A stretch of DNA of 64,000 nucleotides from Pontibacter deserti (GCF_023630255.1 NZ_JALPRS010000002.1:124001-188000); one strand, 5' to 3'. Shown: positions 1-8,810, counted from the first letter of the stretch. Numbers and translations: made by a program. The notes: generated by a model from the letters alone, not told the origin.

Positions 1-435
1 GTGTATAAACTAAGTATGGCCGATGGGGAGCCGCGTTTAAAATTATCAGAGAACATCAAGAAAACTACTTTGCCTGGCTTAAAGCAAGTATACCGCTACC
101 ACGACGATGCCGGGAATTTTGTAGCAGATGCCATTGCCCTTGAAGGTGATGCTATACCTGATTTTATGTTCCACCCTTACGAGCCGGAGAAAAGTATGTC
201 ATTAGAAGGGTATAAAGCTACTCCGTTGCTGCAACCGGTCATGAAAGATGGTAAACCAACAGCAGCGTCTCCATCGGTATTAGAGGTTGCCGACTATGCA
301 ACAGAGCGTCTTGGCAAGCTTACAGAAGAATATAAACGCTTCGAGAATCCGCATATTTATAAAGTAGGCGTAAGCAAACCGCTTTACGACCTGAGAGCAA
401 CATTGAGAAGCAAGTATAAAAAAGACAGTTTATAG
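1..435 (+). CDS. pncB: Nicotinate phosphoribosyltransferase, C-terminal part (partial)
   Basis: The frame is open from the first base, so the gene begins outside the window and only the last 144 residues are visible; the GTG at base 1 is an internal codon. The product converts nicotinate and PRPP to nicotinate mononucleotide, the entry step of the Preiss-Handler NAD salvage route, in the cytoplasm. The call rests on resemblance of this tail (a KLS motif near the beginning, a PLL-P-V-MKDGKP stretch, a terminal YKVGVSKPLYDLR segment) to the C-terminal domain of the enzyme, and on the nicotinamidase gene 2 bp downstream, which makes its substrate. The catalytic core is not visible. Confidence 0.85.
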   Translation: MYKLSMADGEPRLKLSENIKKTTLPGLKQVYRYHDDAGNFVADAIALEGDAIPDFMFHPYEPEKSMSLEGYKATPLLQPVMKDGKPTAASPSVLEVADYATERLGKLTEEYKRFENPHIYKVGVSKPLYDLRATLRSKYKKDSL

Positions 436-437
436 TT

Positions 438-1055
438 ATGAAAGCACTGGTTATAGTTGATGTGCAGTATGATTTTCTGCCCGGCGGTGCACTGGCCGTA
501 CCTAACGGCGACGAGATCATTCCACTGATAAACGAACTGCAAAGCTATGCAGATTTGGTAGTGGCTACCCAGGACTGGCACCCGGCCGGGCATAAAAGCT
601 TTGCCTCGGCGCACGAAGGTAAAAAGGTATTTGAGCAGATAGAGTTGGAAGGGCTGGAACAGGTACTATGGCCTGACCATTGTGTGCAGGGCACAAAAGG
701 AGCTGAGTTCTCTCCTGAACTGCATATGAACCACGTAGAAGCTATTTTCCGGAAGGGTATGGAGCATGGCATAGACAGCTACAGCGGTTTTTACGACAAC
801 GGCCACCGCAAAGCTACGGGCATGGGTGCTTACCTGAAAGGCCGCGGCGTAACCGAAATTTGGTTGTGTGGTCTGGCCAGTGATTATTGTGTATACTTTA
901 CAGCTTTGGACGGGCTGGAACTAGGCTTTAAAACCACGCTTATAGAAGATGCCAGCCGACCAATAGATGCAGCCAGCTTTGAGTTTAAGAAAGAGCATTT
1001 GCTAAGTAAGGGCGGTCAGATCGGGCAGGCTAAAAAGATACTGCTGAAGATGTAG
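438..1055 (+). CDS. pncA: Nicotinamidase
   Basis: Isochorismatase-fold hydrolase of 205 residues that deamidates nicotinamide to nicotinate. The cysteine-hydrolase triad is complete: D8 (VDVQYDF), K106 (FRKGM) and C151 (GLASDYCV). The metal site is also present: D46 and H48 in TQDWHP, and H81 in WPDHC. The ATG lies 2 bp after the pncB stop, so the two are almost certainly co-transcribed and act in series: PncA makes nicotinate, PncB activates it. Length is normal for the bacterial family. Transcription probably ends at the long hairpin at 1252-1304. Confidence 0.95.
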   Translation: MKALVIVDVQYDFLPGGALAVPNGDEIIPLINELQSYADLVVATQDWHPAGHKSFASAHEGKKVFEQIELEGLEQVLWPDHCVQGTKGAEFSPELHMNHVEAIFRKGMEHGIDSYSGFYDNGHRKATGMGAYLKGRGVTEIWLCGLASDYCVYFTALDGLELGFKTTLIEDASRPIDAASFEFKKEHLLSKGGQIGQAKKILLKM

Positions 1056-1077
1056 CAAGGATAATCTGAGGATAACC

Positions 1078-1250
1078 ATGGCGCGAGCGTCCTCGCCCCG
1101 AAATTCTTCGGGATCTGCGACTCGTGTTGAACTATAGTTGGGCGTCCCTCCCAGTTGAGTTACAAACTCAACATCAAAGTAAGGCACGAGTTGCAAACTC
1201 ACGCTACCCTCGAGCAAAGGCTGTAAAACTCACGACAGCAGGATCTGAGA
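1078..1250. repeat. Repeat-like intergenic stretch after pncA
   Basis: Gene-free spacer with short imperfect echoes: GTTACAAACTCAAC, GTTGCAAACTCAC and TGTAAAACTCAC follow each other at about 30-bp steps, plus a small hairpin CCCGAA/TTCGGG at 1097-1112. A stretch of similar style (GAACGGG..TTGCGAGCGGAGCTCACAGG) occurs in the spacer before 19400. It looks like a degenerate interspersed repeat and not a gene; no convincing reading frame is present. Confidence 0.4.
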
Positions 1251-1251
1251 G

Positions 1252-1304
1252 TATAAAAGTATAAAAGCCACTCCCGGTAAGAGAGTGGCTTTTATACTTT
1301 TATA
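1252..1304. terminator. Bidirectional terminator, 22-bp stem
   Basis: Perfect inverted repeat: left arm 1252-1273, right arm 1283-1304, loop of 9 bases. The arms are A-rich then T-rich around a GCCACTC/GAGTGGC core, so it works for pncA on the plus strand and for the convergent gene at 1327-1713. The arms contain AAGTATA/TATACTT, the heptamer iterated through the window. Confidence 0.85.
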
Positions 1305-1326
1305 GTAGGTTATACTTTATACTTGT

Positions 1327-1713
1327 TTATGTCAGGTAGAATTCACCCTCATGGCCGTGTGCACGCTGGTTTTTGAAACGGGCAATATCAGTCTGCATGT
1401 TGTTATATATCTCTTCAATCTCCTCCGACTCCTCAGTTAAAGGCTTAATGTGCTCACTCAGCAACTTGGCTGCCAGCGGGTAAAACTTAGAGTCATCGGT
1501 GTTTTTAGCGTTCACCTTAAAGTTACCGATCGCATTCTCCAGCTTTTTAAGCATCGGGTACTGCGGCTTGAATTCCTGAACAGTATCGCGGAGTTTCTCC
1601 CGTATCATGAGGTACAGATCCTCCTCAAACGTCATTCCGAAGTCATCATCCTCCTCTTCATCGTCGAAATCATTATAGCTGAAATCCTCGTCGAAATCTA
1701 AATCGTCTCTCAT
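1327..1713 (-). CDS. Conserved hypothetical acidic protein
   Basis: Function not recognised. The 128-residue protein has no signal peptide or membrane segment. The first 35 residues are almost all Asp/Glu with a few aromatics (DFDEDF, DDEEEDDDFGM), followed by a predicted helical region with mixed charge (residues 40-115). Such acidic tails are common in cytosolic interaction proteins, but nothing here assigns a role. The ATG at 1711-1713 is the first in frame and is preceded by a stretch without other coding potential. It stands alone between two terminators, so it is probably its own transcription unit. Good codon structure supports a real gene. Confidence 0.7.
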   Translation of the reverse strand: MRDDLDFDEDFSYNDFDDEEEDDDFGMTFEEDLYLMIREKLRDTVQEFKPQYPMLKKLENAIGNFKVNAKNTDDSKFYPLAAKLLSEHIKPLTEESEEIEEIYNNMQTDIARFKNQRAHGHEGEFYLT

Positions 1714-1950
1714 GGCTAATTATAAAAGTTTTAAAGTTGATAGTACGGGCTAACTTTCTCTTTGTGTCAGTAATTACTCAGTTTTTAGACTAAAGTTTAA
1801 TTATTATTTAGGTAACAAAGGGTAAAGCAAATGCATAATTAGCACTTCAGATGAATATTTGCAATAGCCCTCTATAGCAGATCAGGTAAGTTTTTTTGTA
1901 GTAGCTGCACTTTCCTGATGCACTGCAATTTGTGAAAAGGCTGTTCATGA

Positions 1951-1980
1951 AAAAGCTCATATAACCAGATATGAGCTTTT
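1951..1980. terminator. Terminator hairpin
   Basis: Stem AAAAGCTCATAT (1951-1962), loop AACCAG, stem ATATGAGCTTTT (1969-1980). It lies directly downstream of the minus-strand gene ending at 2005 and carries a T-run on both strands. The rest of 1714-1950 is AT-rich spacer in which nothing else is evident. Confidence 0.75.
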
Positions 1981-2004
1981 TAAATTTAAGAATTTTAGTT
2001 TCGG

Positions 2005-3105
2005 TTACGCAAACTTACGCTCTACAAGGCGCAGTAATTTATTTACGTGATCCTGCTTTTTGCTCCAGTCATACTTGCCGGCGAGGTCGTGGGTAATAAA
2101 ACGGGTAGCCTGGTCTGCACTGGTCATCGCATCCAGCGATTGTATTGCCTGGTAATACGTAAGATTATCACCTTCAAACAATTCATTTATAAAGCTGAAG
2201 CGCTGGTTAATAGAGATCGCGTTCTTCAGGGAGTCGATCTTCTGATTGCTATGTGTGTCTGCCAGCGACGATGCAGCTTTTCTAAAGTTTTCGTTTAGCG
2301 TTGGTCTTTCTGCTTTAAAGCGTTCGTTCAGGTTATGGTCAGCAGGCTTTGGAGCCGGAGCAGGTGGCGTAACTATACTTGCCTCGCGCTGTGCCATATG
2401 TATGGGTGCCACTATATCTACTTCCTCCACAGGAGCTGCTGGTGTAGGCTTTGCTGCTTCCGGAGTATAAAGAGGGGCAGCATCAGGCTTAACCAGTTCC
2501 TCTGCATTTAGCGGCAACAATGCATTAAACTGACCTGCCAGTTGTTCTATAGTTGTACGTTCGCCCTGGTGTGCGTTCAGGTATAGTTTAAAACGGCTAA
2601 GTATATACTCGCGGTCGCGGCTGCTGCTGGATAACGTTTCAATAAACCCGGCAAACAACGCCTTATCTATATCGATGTACTTCAGATTTTCCTGCAGTTT
2701 TGGCAAAGTGATCTCTTCCTGTATGCGCAGGAATTTTTCTTCCAACGTAACCGAAGGGGCCAGCACTACCAGAAACGTGTCGTATATAGCTTTCTGCAAT
2801 AAGGGCTCAAAAGCATTGCGCTTCATTCTTATTTTGCGCGACAGCACGTTCATAAAGTTCAGCAACGCCTCCTTTACATCCTCGTTCTCAAAATCGAAGT
2901 AGGGGCTGCGCAGGTTTGCCATCTCCTGGTGCCATTTCAGGAGCAGTTCTTTAATTACAAAAAGATTTACCTGTTTAATAGGTACAAAATGAAGCAATTG
3001 CGGGCCATTTATAGTATCATGCGATGCAAAATGACGATCGCACAACATATTTGCCAGCTCTTTGCTGTAACGCTCAAGGTGTAATTGATTATATTTGTCT
3101 TCCAT
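2005..3105 (-). CDS. Conserved hypothetical protein with Pro/Ala linker
   Basis: Family not recognised. The 366-residue soluble protein has two parts: a helical N-terminal region (about 1-205, rich in hydrophobic heptads) and a C-terminal helical region (about 275-366, with INQRFSFINELFEGD and a basic end), joined by a flexible linker of about 60 residues rich in Pro and Ala. The start chosen is the ATG at 3103-3105 (MEDKYNQ). A frame extending to 3180 exists but would overlap the ferredoxin gene and adds a non-conserved-looking leader. It is divergent from the ferredoxin with 36 bp between start codons, so the two promoters must overlap. The role is unknown; the pairing hints at co-regulation only. 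Confidence 0.7.
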   Translation of the reverse strand: MEDKYNQLHLERYSKELANMLCDRHFASHDTINGPQLLHFVPIKQVNLFVIKELLLKWHQEMANLRSPYFDFENEDVKEALLNFMNVLSRKIRMKRNAFEPLLQKAIYDTFLVVLAPSVTLEEKFLRIQEEITLPKLQENLKYIDIDKALFAGFIETLSSSSRDREYILSRFKLYLNAHQGERTTIEQLAGQFNALLPLNAEELVKPDAAPLYTPEAAKPTPAAPVEEVDIVAPIHMAQREASIVTPPAPAPKPADHNLNERFKAERPTLNENFRKAASSLADTHSNQKIDSLKNAISINQRFSFINELFEGDNLTYYQAIQSLDAMTSADQATRFITHDLAGKYDWSKKQDHVNKLLRLVERKFA

Positions 3106-3141
3106 TGGGAATAGCTTTCTTCTCTGAAGTATAAAGGTAAC

Positions 3142-3462
3142 ATGCCGGAATTGATTGTGCAAAACCTGAATCAGCGCCACGTAGCTGTTGATGAAGGTCA
3201 GACCTTATTTAAAGCCATACAGGCTGCCGGCATCGATTGGATGCACGCCTGTGGGGCTAAAGGCCGTTGTACTACCTGCCGCATCATTGTGTTACAAGGC
3301 ATGGAGCACTTGGGCGAGCTTAGCCCTGCCGAGCAACGTTACCGCAACAACGGCCGCCTGAAGGATAACGAAAGACTTACCTGCCAGTGTATGTTGCAGG
3401 GCGGCGTTGTAACAGGAAAAGTACCGAACCAGACAAAATTGCCACACCAGACCTATAGTTAG
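3142..3462 (+). CDS. [2Fe-2S] ferredoxin
   Basis: 106-residue soluble electron carrier of the 2Fe-2S fold. Cluster ligands are C37, C43, C46 (HACGAKGRCTTC) and C81 (RLTCQC; C83 is a nearby extra cysteine). The first gap is five residues (C-x5-C-x2-C), the spacing of the adrenodoxin-type group; plant-type ferredoxins have four. The redox partner is not indicated by the neighbourhood. The start codon is only 36 bp from that of the divergent gene at 2005-3105. The downstream tail ends in a proline/threonine-rich stretch without known meaning. Confidence 0.88.
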   Translation: MPELIVQNLNQRHVAVDEGQTLFKAIQAAGIDWMHACGAKGRCTTCRIIVLQGMEHLGELSPAEQRYRNNGRLKDNERLTCQCMLQGGVVTGKVPNQTKLPHQTYS

Positions 3463-3599
3463 AAAGTCTCAGCAGTTAGAGAGTTAAAAGTTTAGAAGTT
3501 AAGGAATTTTTATTGTTGATTGTTAATTGTTGATTGTTCTTTAGAAGGGTACTGCAATTACAATAGACAACAATCAGCAACCAGCAATCAATAATTACC
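3463..3599. repeat. Low-complexity GTTAGAGAGTTAAAAG-type spacer
   Basis: Spacer made of imperfect short units: AGTTAGAGAGTTAAAAGTTT, then TTGTTGATTG and TTAATTGTTGATTG, and later the reversed sense ACAATCAGC, ACCAGCAATCAATA. The two halves are roughly inverted. Similar text occurs at 13456-13581, 14356-14400 and 26365-26455. No coding potential. Confidence 0.55.
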
Positions 3600-4193
3600 A
3601 TGTTTATAGAACCACGCGTTGGCGGCGCAAGCCATACAGTTAAGAGAGGATGGATAGAAGTGATCTGCGGGTCGATGTTTTCGGGAAAGACAGAAGAGCT
3701 TATCCGCAGGCTGAACCGTGCCAAGATCGCGAAGCAGAATGTTGAGATATTTAAGCCATCGCTGGACAAACGCTATCACGACGAAGACGTGGTGTCGCAT
3801 AACGCCAATGCCATTCGTTCTACGCCCATAGATTTTGCCCAGGATATGCTCTTGTTAGGTGGTAGCTGCGATGTGGTGGGTATAGACGAAGCCCAGTTTT
3901 TTGATGAAGGCCTGGCCGAAGTATGTGTTAAACTGGCTAATAGTGGTGTGCGCGTAATTGCCGCCGGCCTGGATATGGATTACTTGGGTAACCCTTTCGG
4001 GCCGATGCCTGCGCTTATGGCTGTAGCTGAATATGTAACCAAAGTACACGCTATTTGTGTGCAGTGTGGTGATATTGCCACATACTCTTACCGCAGTGCG
4101 GCTTCGGAGCAGCAGGTATTATTGGGCGAAACCGATTCGTACGAAGCCCGCTGCCGCCATTGCTTCCAGGAAGGGCTTAAAAACAAGAAATAA
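3600..4193 (+). CDS. tdk: Thymidine kinase
   Basis: Type II thymidine kinase, 197 residues, phosphorylates thymidine with ATP in pyrimidine salvage. The P-loop is GSMFSGKT (24-31), the catalytic glutamate is E97 in DEAQFF, and the structural zinc site is formed by C153, C156, C185 and C188 (CVQC and CRHC). The N-terminal 16 residues extend beyond the usual start of the family but the ATG at 3600 is the only good one before the P-loop. The next gene starts 9 bp after the stop, so tdk, porZ and recO could be one transcript. Confidence 0.95.
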   Translation: MFIEPRVGGASHTVKRGWIEVICGSMFSGKTEELIRRLNRAKIAKQNVEIFKPSLDKRYHDEDVVSHNANAIRSTPIDFAQDMLLLGGSCDVVGIDEAQFFDEGLAEVCVKLANSGVRVIAAGLDMDYLGNPFGPMPALMAVAEYVTKVHAICVQCGDIATYSYRSAASEQQVLLGETDSYEARCRHCFQEGLKNKK

Positions 4194-4202
4194 AATTACC
4201 TG

Positions 4203-6479
4203 ATGCGATTTTATACTTTCATACGCGTGCTGGTGCTGCTTTTTGGGTTGCTGCAGACGTATGCAAGTATGGCGCAGGTACCAATTGGGGCATGGCAACT
4301 GCATGTGCCATACAGGCAGGGCAAAGCCGTAACCGTAGCCGATGGCAAAGTATATGCCGTAGTAGAGCAAGGCCTGTTTTATTACGACAAAGAATTCAAC
4401 TCCACCAAAGCCATTACTAAGTCTGACGGACTGCGCGAGCAGGAAATAAGCGCTATCGCCTACGACATCCCCAGTCAGACACTTATACTTGCTTACGGAA
4501 ACACCTACATTGATTTATTGCAGAACAATACCTTCCACACCATCAGCGACATCTTCCGGAAAAACCTGCCCGGTGAGAAGAAGATTAACCACATTTATAC
4601 TTTTAACCAGAAGGCTTATTTAGCTACAACTTTTGGGGTAGTGGTGCTGGATATCGCTAAAAAAGAAATCCGGGACACGTACAGCAACCTTGGCTCCAAC
4701 GGAGAGCAGATCAGCATTCTGGCTTCCACTATACATAACGAGAGTTTATACTTAGCTACAAGTATAGGTGTACTTAAAGGGCAACTAAACGGCCCAAATC
4801 TGCAGGACTTTCGCAATTGGACACTGGTCTCAAATGGCTTGCCACAACCGGGAAGTATAACTGCTTTAGTTACTTTTAATGATGCTGTTTATGCAGGTAC
4901 AGCGGCTGGTCTTTATAAGTATACTAATGAAGTATGGCAGTCGACAAGTATAACTCAGAAATCAATTTTAGCGCTGCACTCATCTTCTGATCATCTAACC
5001 ATAACCACACCCGAACATGTACTGCTACTAGACAGATCCGGAACTATAGCAGAACTAACAGACGAATTGGTACAGGCCCCTAAAGATGCTGTAGTTGATG
5101 ATAATATAGTTTGGGTGGCCGATGGGCGTGCCGGATTAATACAGAAAAGTATAGTTGGTGGTGCTGCTGAGGTATTTACACCTGGCGGCCCTTATGCCGG
5201 AGATGCTTTTAGTCTGAAAACTGAAGCAGGTAAACTCTTTGCTTTCGGTGGCAACTATAACGAGAACTATAATCAGGTTGGTAACACTAATGGCTATAGC
5301 GTGTATCAGAACGGTACCTGGCAGAGCTACAACCGTTTTATAGATGCTGCTTTCCCGGATGACGTGCAGGACATTGTGGATGGCGTGTATGATGCTGTAA
5401 CGGGTAACCTATACCTGGCATCGCTTAAAAGTGGTCTTATCGTTTGGGATGGCAAAACTTATACTTCCTTCAACAGCTCCAACAGCCCGTTACAAAGTTC
5501 TATCATTAATCCTGTCCATACACCTGTTACAAGTATAGCCCGCGATGCAGAAGGAAATATCTGGGCAGTAAACCCAAGTTTGCGTGCTGGTGTGCCGGGG
5601 CTCTTTAAGCTAACCCCTGATCAGGAAATAACTGGTTATAGTTTACCCAATATAGCCGATGGCACAAGCCTGGAACAGTTGTTAATAGATGATAATGGGT
5701 ATAAGTGGCTGACCGGTAAAAAGGAGAATAGTGCTGGCATTGTAGTATTTGATGAAAAGCAACATCGCACTAGAAGGTTAAGCACAGGAAAGGGTTCAGG
5801 CAACTTGCCAGGTGGCGCTGTTTATGCCATGGTCAAAGATACGAACGGCGATATCTGGGCAGGAACAAGCCAGGGTGTTGCAGTCTTCTATAATCCTGGC
5901 AGTGTGTTTGAATCTCAGCCATACGAGGCCCATTTGCCGATAATTGACAGAAGACCGTTGCTGGATGGGCAACGTGTGCTAAGTATAGCTATAGATGGAG
6001 CTAACCGTAAATGGGTAGGTACAGATAATGGGCTGTGGCTTTTCGGTCCGGACGGAGATGAACTGGTAAGCCACTTTACAACCAAGAATAGCCCGTTGCC
6101 ATCTGATAGAGTACATAGCGTGGCTGTGGAGCACAGGAGCGGGAATGTGTTTGTAGCTACGGCTGCAGGTATAGCGTCTTACAGAGCTGGTGCGACTATA
6201 ACGGAGGGTACGCCTGATTGTGCTGTCGTTTTCCCGAACCCGGTTAAGAAAAGTTTTACAGGGCTGGTAGCTATATCTAATTTACCTAATAATGCCGAAG
6301 TCCACATCACAGACATCAGCGGCGCACTCGTATATAAAACGAAAGCTACTGGCGGCACAGCCACCTGGGATGTACGCGACTACAACGGCGACCGTGCCAA
6401 AGCAGGTGTATACCTGGTGCTGAGTTCCAATGCCGACTGTAAGCAAACCTGTATCTCTAAAATAGCCGTACTGCAGTAA
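4203..6479 (+). CDS. porZ: Type IX secretion system beta-propeller protein PorZ
   Basis: 758-residue exported protein. A signal peptide covers residues 1-24 (hydrophobic core, ending SMAQ). The body is built of repeated propeller blades with recurring motifs of the form GLFYYD, GVVVLD, GLYKYTN, GVAVFYNPG, GLWLFGPDG, typical of two seven-bladed propellers. The last 85 residues form a T9SS type A-like domain (FPNPV then a KAGVYLV strand). In Porphyromonas gingivalis PorZ sits on the surface with PorU/PorV and supplies anionic LPS to the sortase; whether that lipid exists here is unknown. The stop is immediately followed by recO. The gene is very rich in AAGTATA/TATACTT (13 copies by eye). Confidence 0.8.
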   Translation: MRFYTFIRVLVLLFGLLQTYASMAQVPIGAWQLHVPYRQGKAVTVADGKVYAVVEQGLFYYDKEFNSTKAITKSDGLREQEISAIAYDIPSQTLILAYGNTYIDLLQNNTFHTISDIFRKNLPGEKKINHIYTFNQKAYLATTFGVVVLDIAKKEIRDTYSNLGSNGEQISILASTIHNESLYLATSIGVLKGQLNGPNLQDFRNWTLVSNGLPQPGSITALVTFNDAVYAGTAAGLYKYTNEVWQSTSITQKSILALHSSSDHLTITTPEHVLLLDRSGTIAELTDELVQAPKDAVVDDNIVWVADGRAGLIQKSIVGGAAEVFTPGGPYAGDAFSLKTEAGKLFAFGGNYNENYNQVGNTNGYSVYQNGTWQSYNRFIDAAFPDDVQDIVDGVYDAVTGNLYLASLKSGLIVWDGKTYTSFNSSNSPLQSSIINPVHTPVTSIARDAEGNIWAVNPSLRAGVPGLFKLTPDQEITGYSLPNIADGTSLEQLLIDDNGYKWLTGKKENSAGIVVFDEKQHRTRRLSTGKGSGNLPGGAVYAMVKDTNGDIWAGTSQGVAVFYNPGSVFESQPYEAHLPIIDRRPLLDGQRVLSIAIDGANRKWVGTDNGLWLFGPDGDELVSHFTTKNSPLPSDRVHSVAVEHRSGNVFVATAAGIASYRAGATITEGTPDCAVVFPNPVKKSFTGLVAISNLPNNAEVHITDISGALVYKTKATGGTATWDVRDYNGDRAKAGVYLVLSSNADCKQTCISKIAVLQ

Positions 6480-7193
6480 ATGCTGATCAAGACAAGGGGC
6501 GTTGTGCTCAACTACATCAAGTACCGGGAAACATCCATTATTGCGCGCGTGTATACCGAGCAACTGGGGCTGCAATCGTACATCATAAACAGTGTGCGCA
6601 CGCAGCGCAAAGGTTCGCGTATAGCCTTATTTCAGCCATTTACCTTGCTCGATATGGTAGTTTATACTTCTAAACAAGGTGGTCTTACCCGTATTTCAGA
6701 GTATAAAACGGCTCATCCCTTCCATTCCATCCCGTTCGATATCCGGAAGAGCAGTATGGTGCTGTTTTTGTCGGAGGTGGTATCGCGAACAGTAAAGGAG
6801 GAAGAAGAGAACCAGCCGCTTTTCCAGTTTCTTTACCAGGCTATACTTGCTTTTGATGAACTGGAAGAAGGATTTGAGAATTTTCACCTGGTATTTCTGT
6901 TGCAGCTTAGCCACCACATAGGTTTCGGCCCATCGTCGGGTAAAGAGATTGTAGAGCAGGTAGCTTTTTCGGCAAATGCGCAATCGGCTACATCGGCTCC
7001 TACAGTGCTGGCCTTACAGGCTTATGAAGAGTATTTTGATATGCTGCTGCACGATCCCGCCCGGGCAACTATACCTAACGGAAGGGTAAGACGGGAACTG
7101 CTTTCGGTTTTGGTTCGGTATTACCAGCTGCACGTAGACCGACTCGGCGAAATAAAATCATTAAGTATACTTTCCGAAGTGCTGGCAGAGTAG
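6480..7193 (+). CDS. recO: DNA repair protein RecO
   Basis: 237-residue recombination mediator that loads RecA on SSB-coated single strands with RecR in the RecF pathway. The N-terminal OB fold (about 1-80, beginning MLIKTRGVVLNYIKYRETS) and the helical C-terminal domain fit the family. The Cys4 zinc motif found in some RecO proteins is absent, as is common in Bacteroidota. The ATG directly abuts the TAA of porZ, so translational coupling is likely. Transcription ends at the strong hairpin at 7201-7239. Confidence 0.9.
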   Translation: MLIKTRGVVLNYIKYRETSIIARVYTEQLGLQSYIINSVRTQRKGSRIALFQPFTLLDMVVYTSKQGGLTRISEYKTAHPFHSIPFDIRKSSMVLFLSEVVSRTVKEEEENQPLFQFLYQAILAFDELEEGFENFHLVFLLQLSHHIGFGPSSGKEIVEQVAFSANAQSATSAPTVLALQAYEEYFDMLLHDPARATIPNGRVRRELLSVLVRYYQLHVDRLGEIKSLSILSEVLAE

Positions 7194-7200
7194 AACTATA

Positions 7201-7239
7201 AAAAGAAGGGGCGATACAATCAGTATCGCCCCTTCTTTT
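7201..7239. terminator. Bidirectional terminator, 17-bp stem
   Basis: Stem AAAAGAAGGGGCGATAC (7201-7217) and its exact complement 7223-7239 with a 5-base loop. Shared by recO (plus) and the FKBP gene (minus). Confidence 0.88.
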
Positions 7240-7256
7240 TATGATTGTTATAAAAG

Positions 7257-7799
7257 CTATTCAAACTTAGCCAATACATCGATGTCAAATATTAGCACAC
7301 TATTTGGCGGCACATTTCCACTACCATAGGGGCCATATGCCAAGTATGATGGAACATAAAGAAAATAATGGCCACCTACTTTCATCTCCTGCATGCCTTC
7401 AACCCAGCCATCAATTACGTTACCATCCTCCACTCTAAATTCAAAAGCATCTGCTTTATCCCAGGATGAGTCAAATTTAAGATTGCTGGTGTATTTGCCA
7501 ATATAATGAACCTGTATAGAGTCGCCAAGATCGATCTCTTCGCCTTCACCTTCAGATACTTTCAGGTAATATAAACCAGATTCTGTGCGCACTACAGCAG
7601 TCGTATCCACGTTGTTATCGCGGAAATACTGGCGGATGATCGCCTCATCTTTCACCTTTTGCGCTTCCACATCAAAGTAAAAGGGATCTTCATCTGCGGT
7701 GCAGGAAGCGAGGGATACAATAGTTATTACTAAAAGCAGGCACTGAAGCAGGCTGCTGCCTTTAAAGAATCTTTGCTTAAGGGCTTGTACGGTCATCAT
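7257..7799 (-). CDS. FKBP-type peptidyl-prolyl isomerase, lipoprotein
   Basis: 180 residues. A lipoprotein signal ends in the lipobox LASC, with C33 as the likely lipidated residue, so the enzyme is envelope-anchored. The FKBP domain occupies about 75-180, with the DSIQVHYIGKYTSNLKFDSSW start, VIDGWVEGMQEMKVGG and the YLAYGPYG..VPPNSVLIFDIDVL end; the usual active-site aromatic and acidic positions (Y, FDSS, V-I-x-G-W, AYG, F) are present. It presumably assists folding of exported proteins by proline isomerisation. It is last in a likely operon with a second FKBP gene (28 bp upstream) and nrnA. Confidence 0.88.
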   Translation of the reverse strand: MMTVQALKQRFFKGSSLLQCLLLVITIVSLASCTADEDPFYFDVEAQKVKDEAIIRQYFRDNNVDTTAVVRTESGLYYLKVSEGEGEEIDLGDSIQVHYIGKYTSNLKFDSSWDKADAFEFRVEDGNVIDGWVEGMQEMKVGGHYFLYVPSYLAYGPYGSGNVPPNSVLIFDIDVLAKFE

Positions 7800-7827
7800 A
7801 GCTTAACAAAAATACTGTTTTATCTGA

Positions 7828-8790
7828 TTACTTTACATCTACCAGCTCCACATCGAAGCGCAGGATAGAGTTTGCCGGCATATCCGGACCACGGTCCTGA
7901 GCGCCATAAGCTAACGGAGACGGGATAAGTAAAATTGCTTCGCTACCCTCTTTCAGCTGTGTAATGGCATCATCCCAGCCCTTAATTACCATCTGCTGGC
8001 CAAGTGTAAATTCAAATGGCTTACCACCTGCCATTGGGTTAGAGCGTGAGCCATTAAATTCTTTACCATCCAGGAAAGTGCCTTTGTAGTGTACAGCAAC
8101 TTTGTCACCAGCTTTAGCCTGAGGGCCTTTACCTTCTTTTGTTACAATGTAATAAACCCCTGATTCTGTTTTCTTAACGTTCTGCAGGTTGTTTTCTTTA
8201 ATATAAGCCTGAAGTTTAGCGTCGTCTGTTTTAATTTGCTTTTCAGCTTCAACTTTAGCTTTCTCCATCTGCTCTTCCATCATTTTAGCATAGTCCGCTT
8301 CAGCTTCCGCTTTAGACTGTACTTTCTGCATGCTGATGAAGAAGGTTAACTGAGAACCTGGCTTAATGAACGGAGGCAACGGCTGACCGAAGGTTTTCGC
8401 AAAAAGTGTATCGGCGTTGATCTTGAAAACACCGCTATCACCCGGAGACATCATAGAAAGTGCATTTTCAAGGCCACCTTTCATAGTTGGCTGCATTAAC
8501 GGAAGCACGATCGGCATTTTAGGGCCTTGCGTACGTGTATCAGCAAAAGTAGAGTCTGCAGCGTTTTTAATAGACCAGTGGAAAGTAACTACCTGGCCAA
8601 CTTTAGCACCTGTGCTGTCAGCAGCGTTTACTTCGCCTTTATTTTCGTATTCGCCTTTATCGGTTTTCTCGAATATCTTATAAGTCAGGCCATCGGCTGA
8701 AGTATAAAACTCATCGTTGTTTTTGTTGCAGGCTTGTACCATCAGGGCACCAGCCACTACTGGCAACAGGAATTTGATTTTAGATAACAT
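7828..8790 (-). CDS. Lipoprotein with two FKBP-like domains
   Basis: 320 residues with lipobox VQAC (C21). The C-terminal part (about 205-320) is a canonical FKBP domain: VAVHYKGTFLDGKEF, VIKGWDDAITQLKEG, PLAYGAQ and the last strand NSILRFDVELVDVK. The N-terminal part (about 30-155) has the same layout in degenerate form (VGQVVTFHWSIKN, TMKGGLENALSMMSPGD, FFISMQKV), but key aromatic residues are missing, so it may be a chaperone-like binding module. A charged helical linker (about 155-200, rich in Glu/Lys/Ala) joins them. Twenty bp after nrnA, hence one operon. Confidence 0.85.
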   Translation of the reverse strand: MLSKIKFLLPVVAGALMVQACNKNNDEFYTSADGLTYKIFEKTDKGEYENKGEVNAADSTGAKVGQVVTFHWSIKNAADSTFADTRTQGPKMPIVLPLMQPTMKGGLENALSMMSPGDSGVFKINADTLFAKTFGQPLPPFIKPGSQLTFFISMQKVQSKAEAEADYAKMMEEQMEKAKVEAEKQIKTDDAKLQAYIKENNLQNVKKTESGVYYIVTKEGKGPQAKAGDKVAVHYKGTFLDGKEFNGSRSNPMAGGKPFEFTLGQQMVIKGWDDAITQLKEGSEAILLIPSPLAYGAQDRGPDMPANSILRFDVELVDVK

Positions 8791-8810
8791 TGATTATTTA
8801 AGGTTAGTTA

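Noticed and set aside
384..772. Minus-strand open frames opposite pncB/pncA
   Set aside because: They are shadows of the coding strand without start signals or recognisable products; the plus-strand genes explain the codon structure.
3106..3180. Upstream extension of the 2005-3105 protein
   Set aside because: It would overlap the ferredoxin gene and its promoter; the ATG at 3103-3105 gives a better start.
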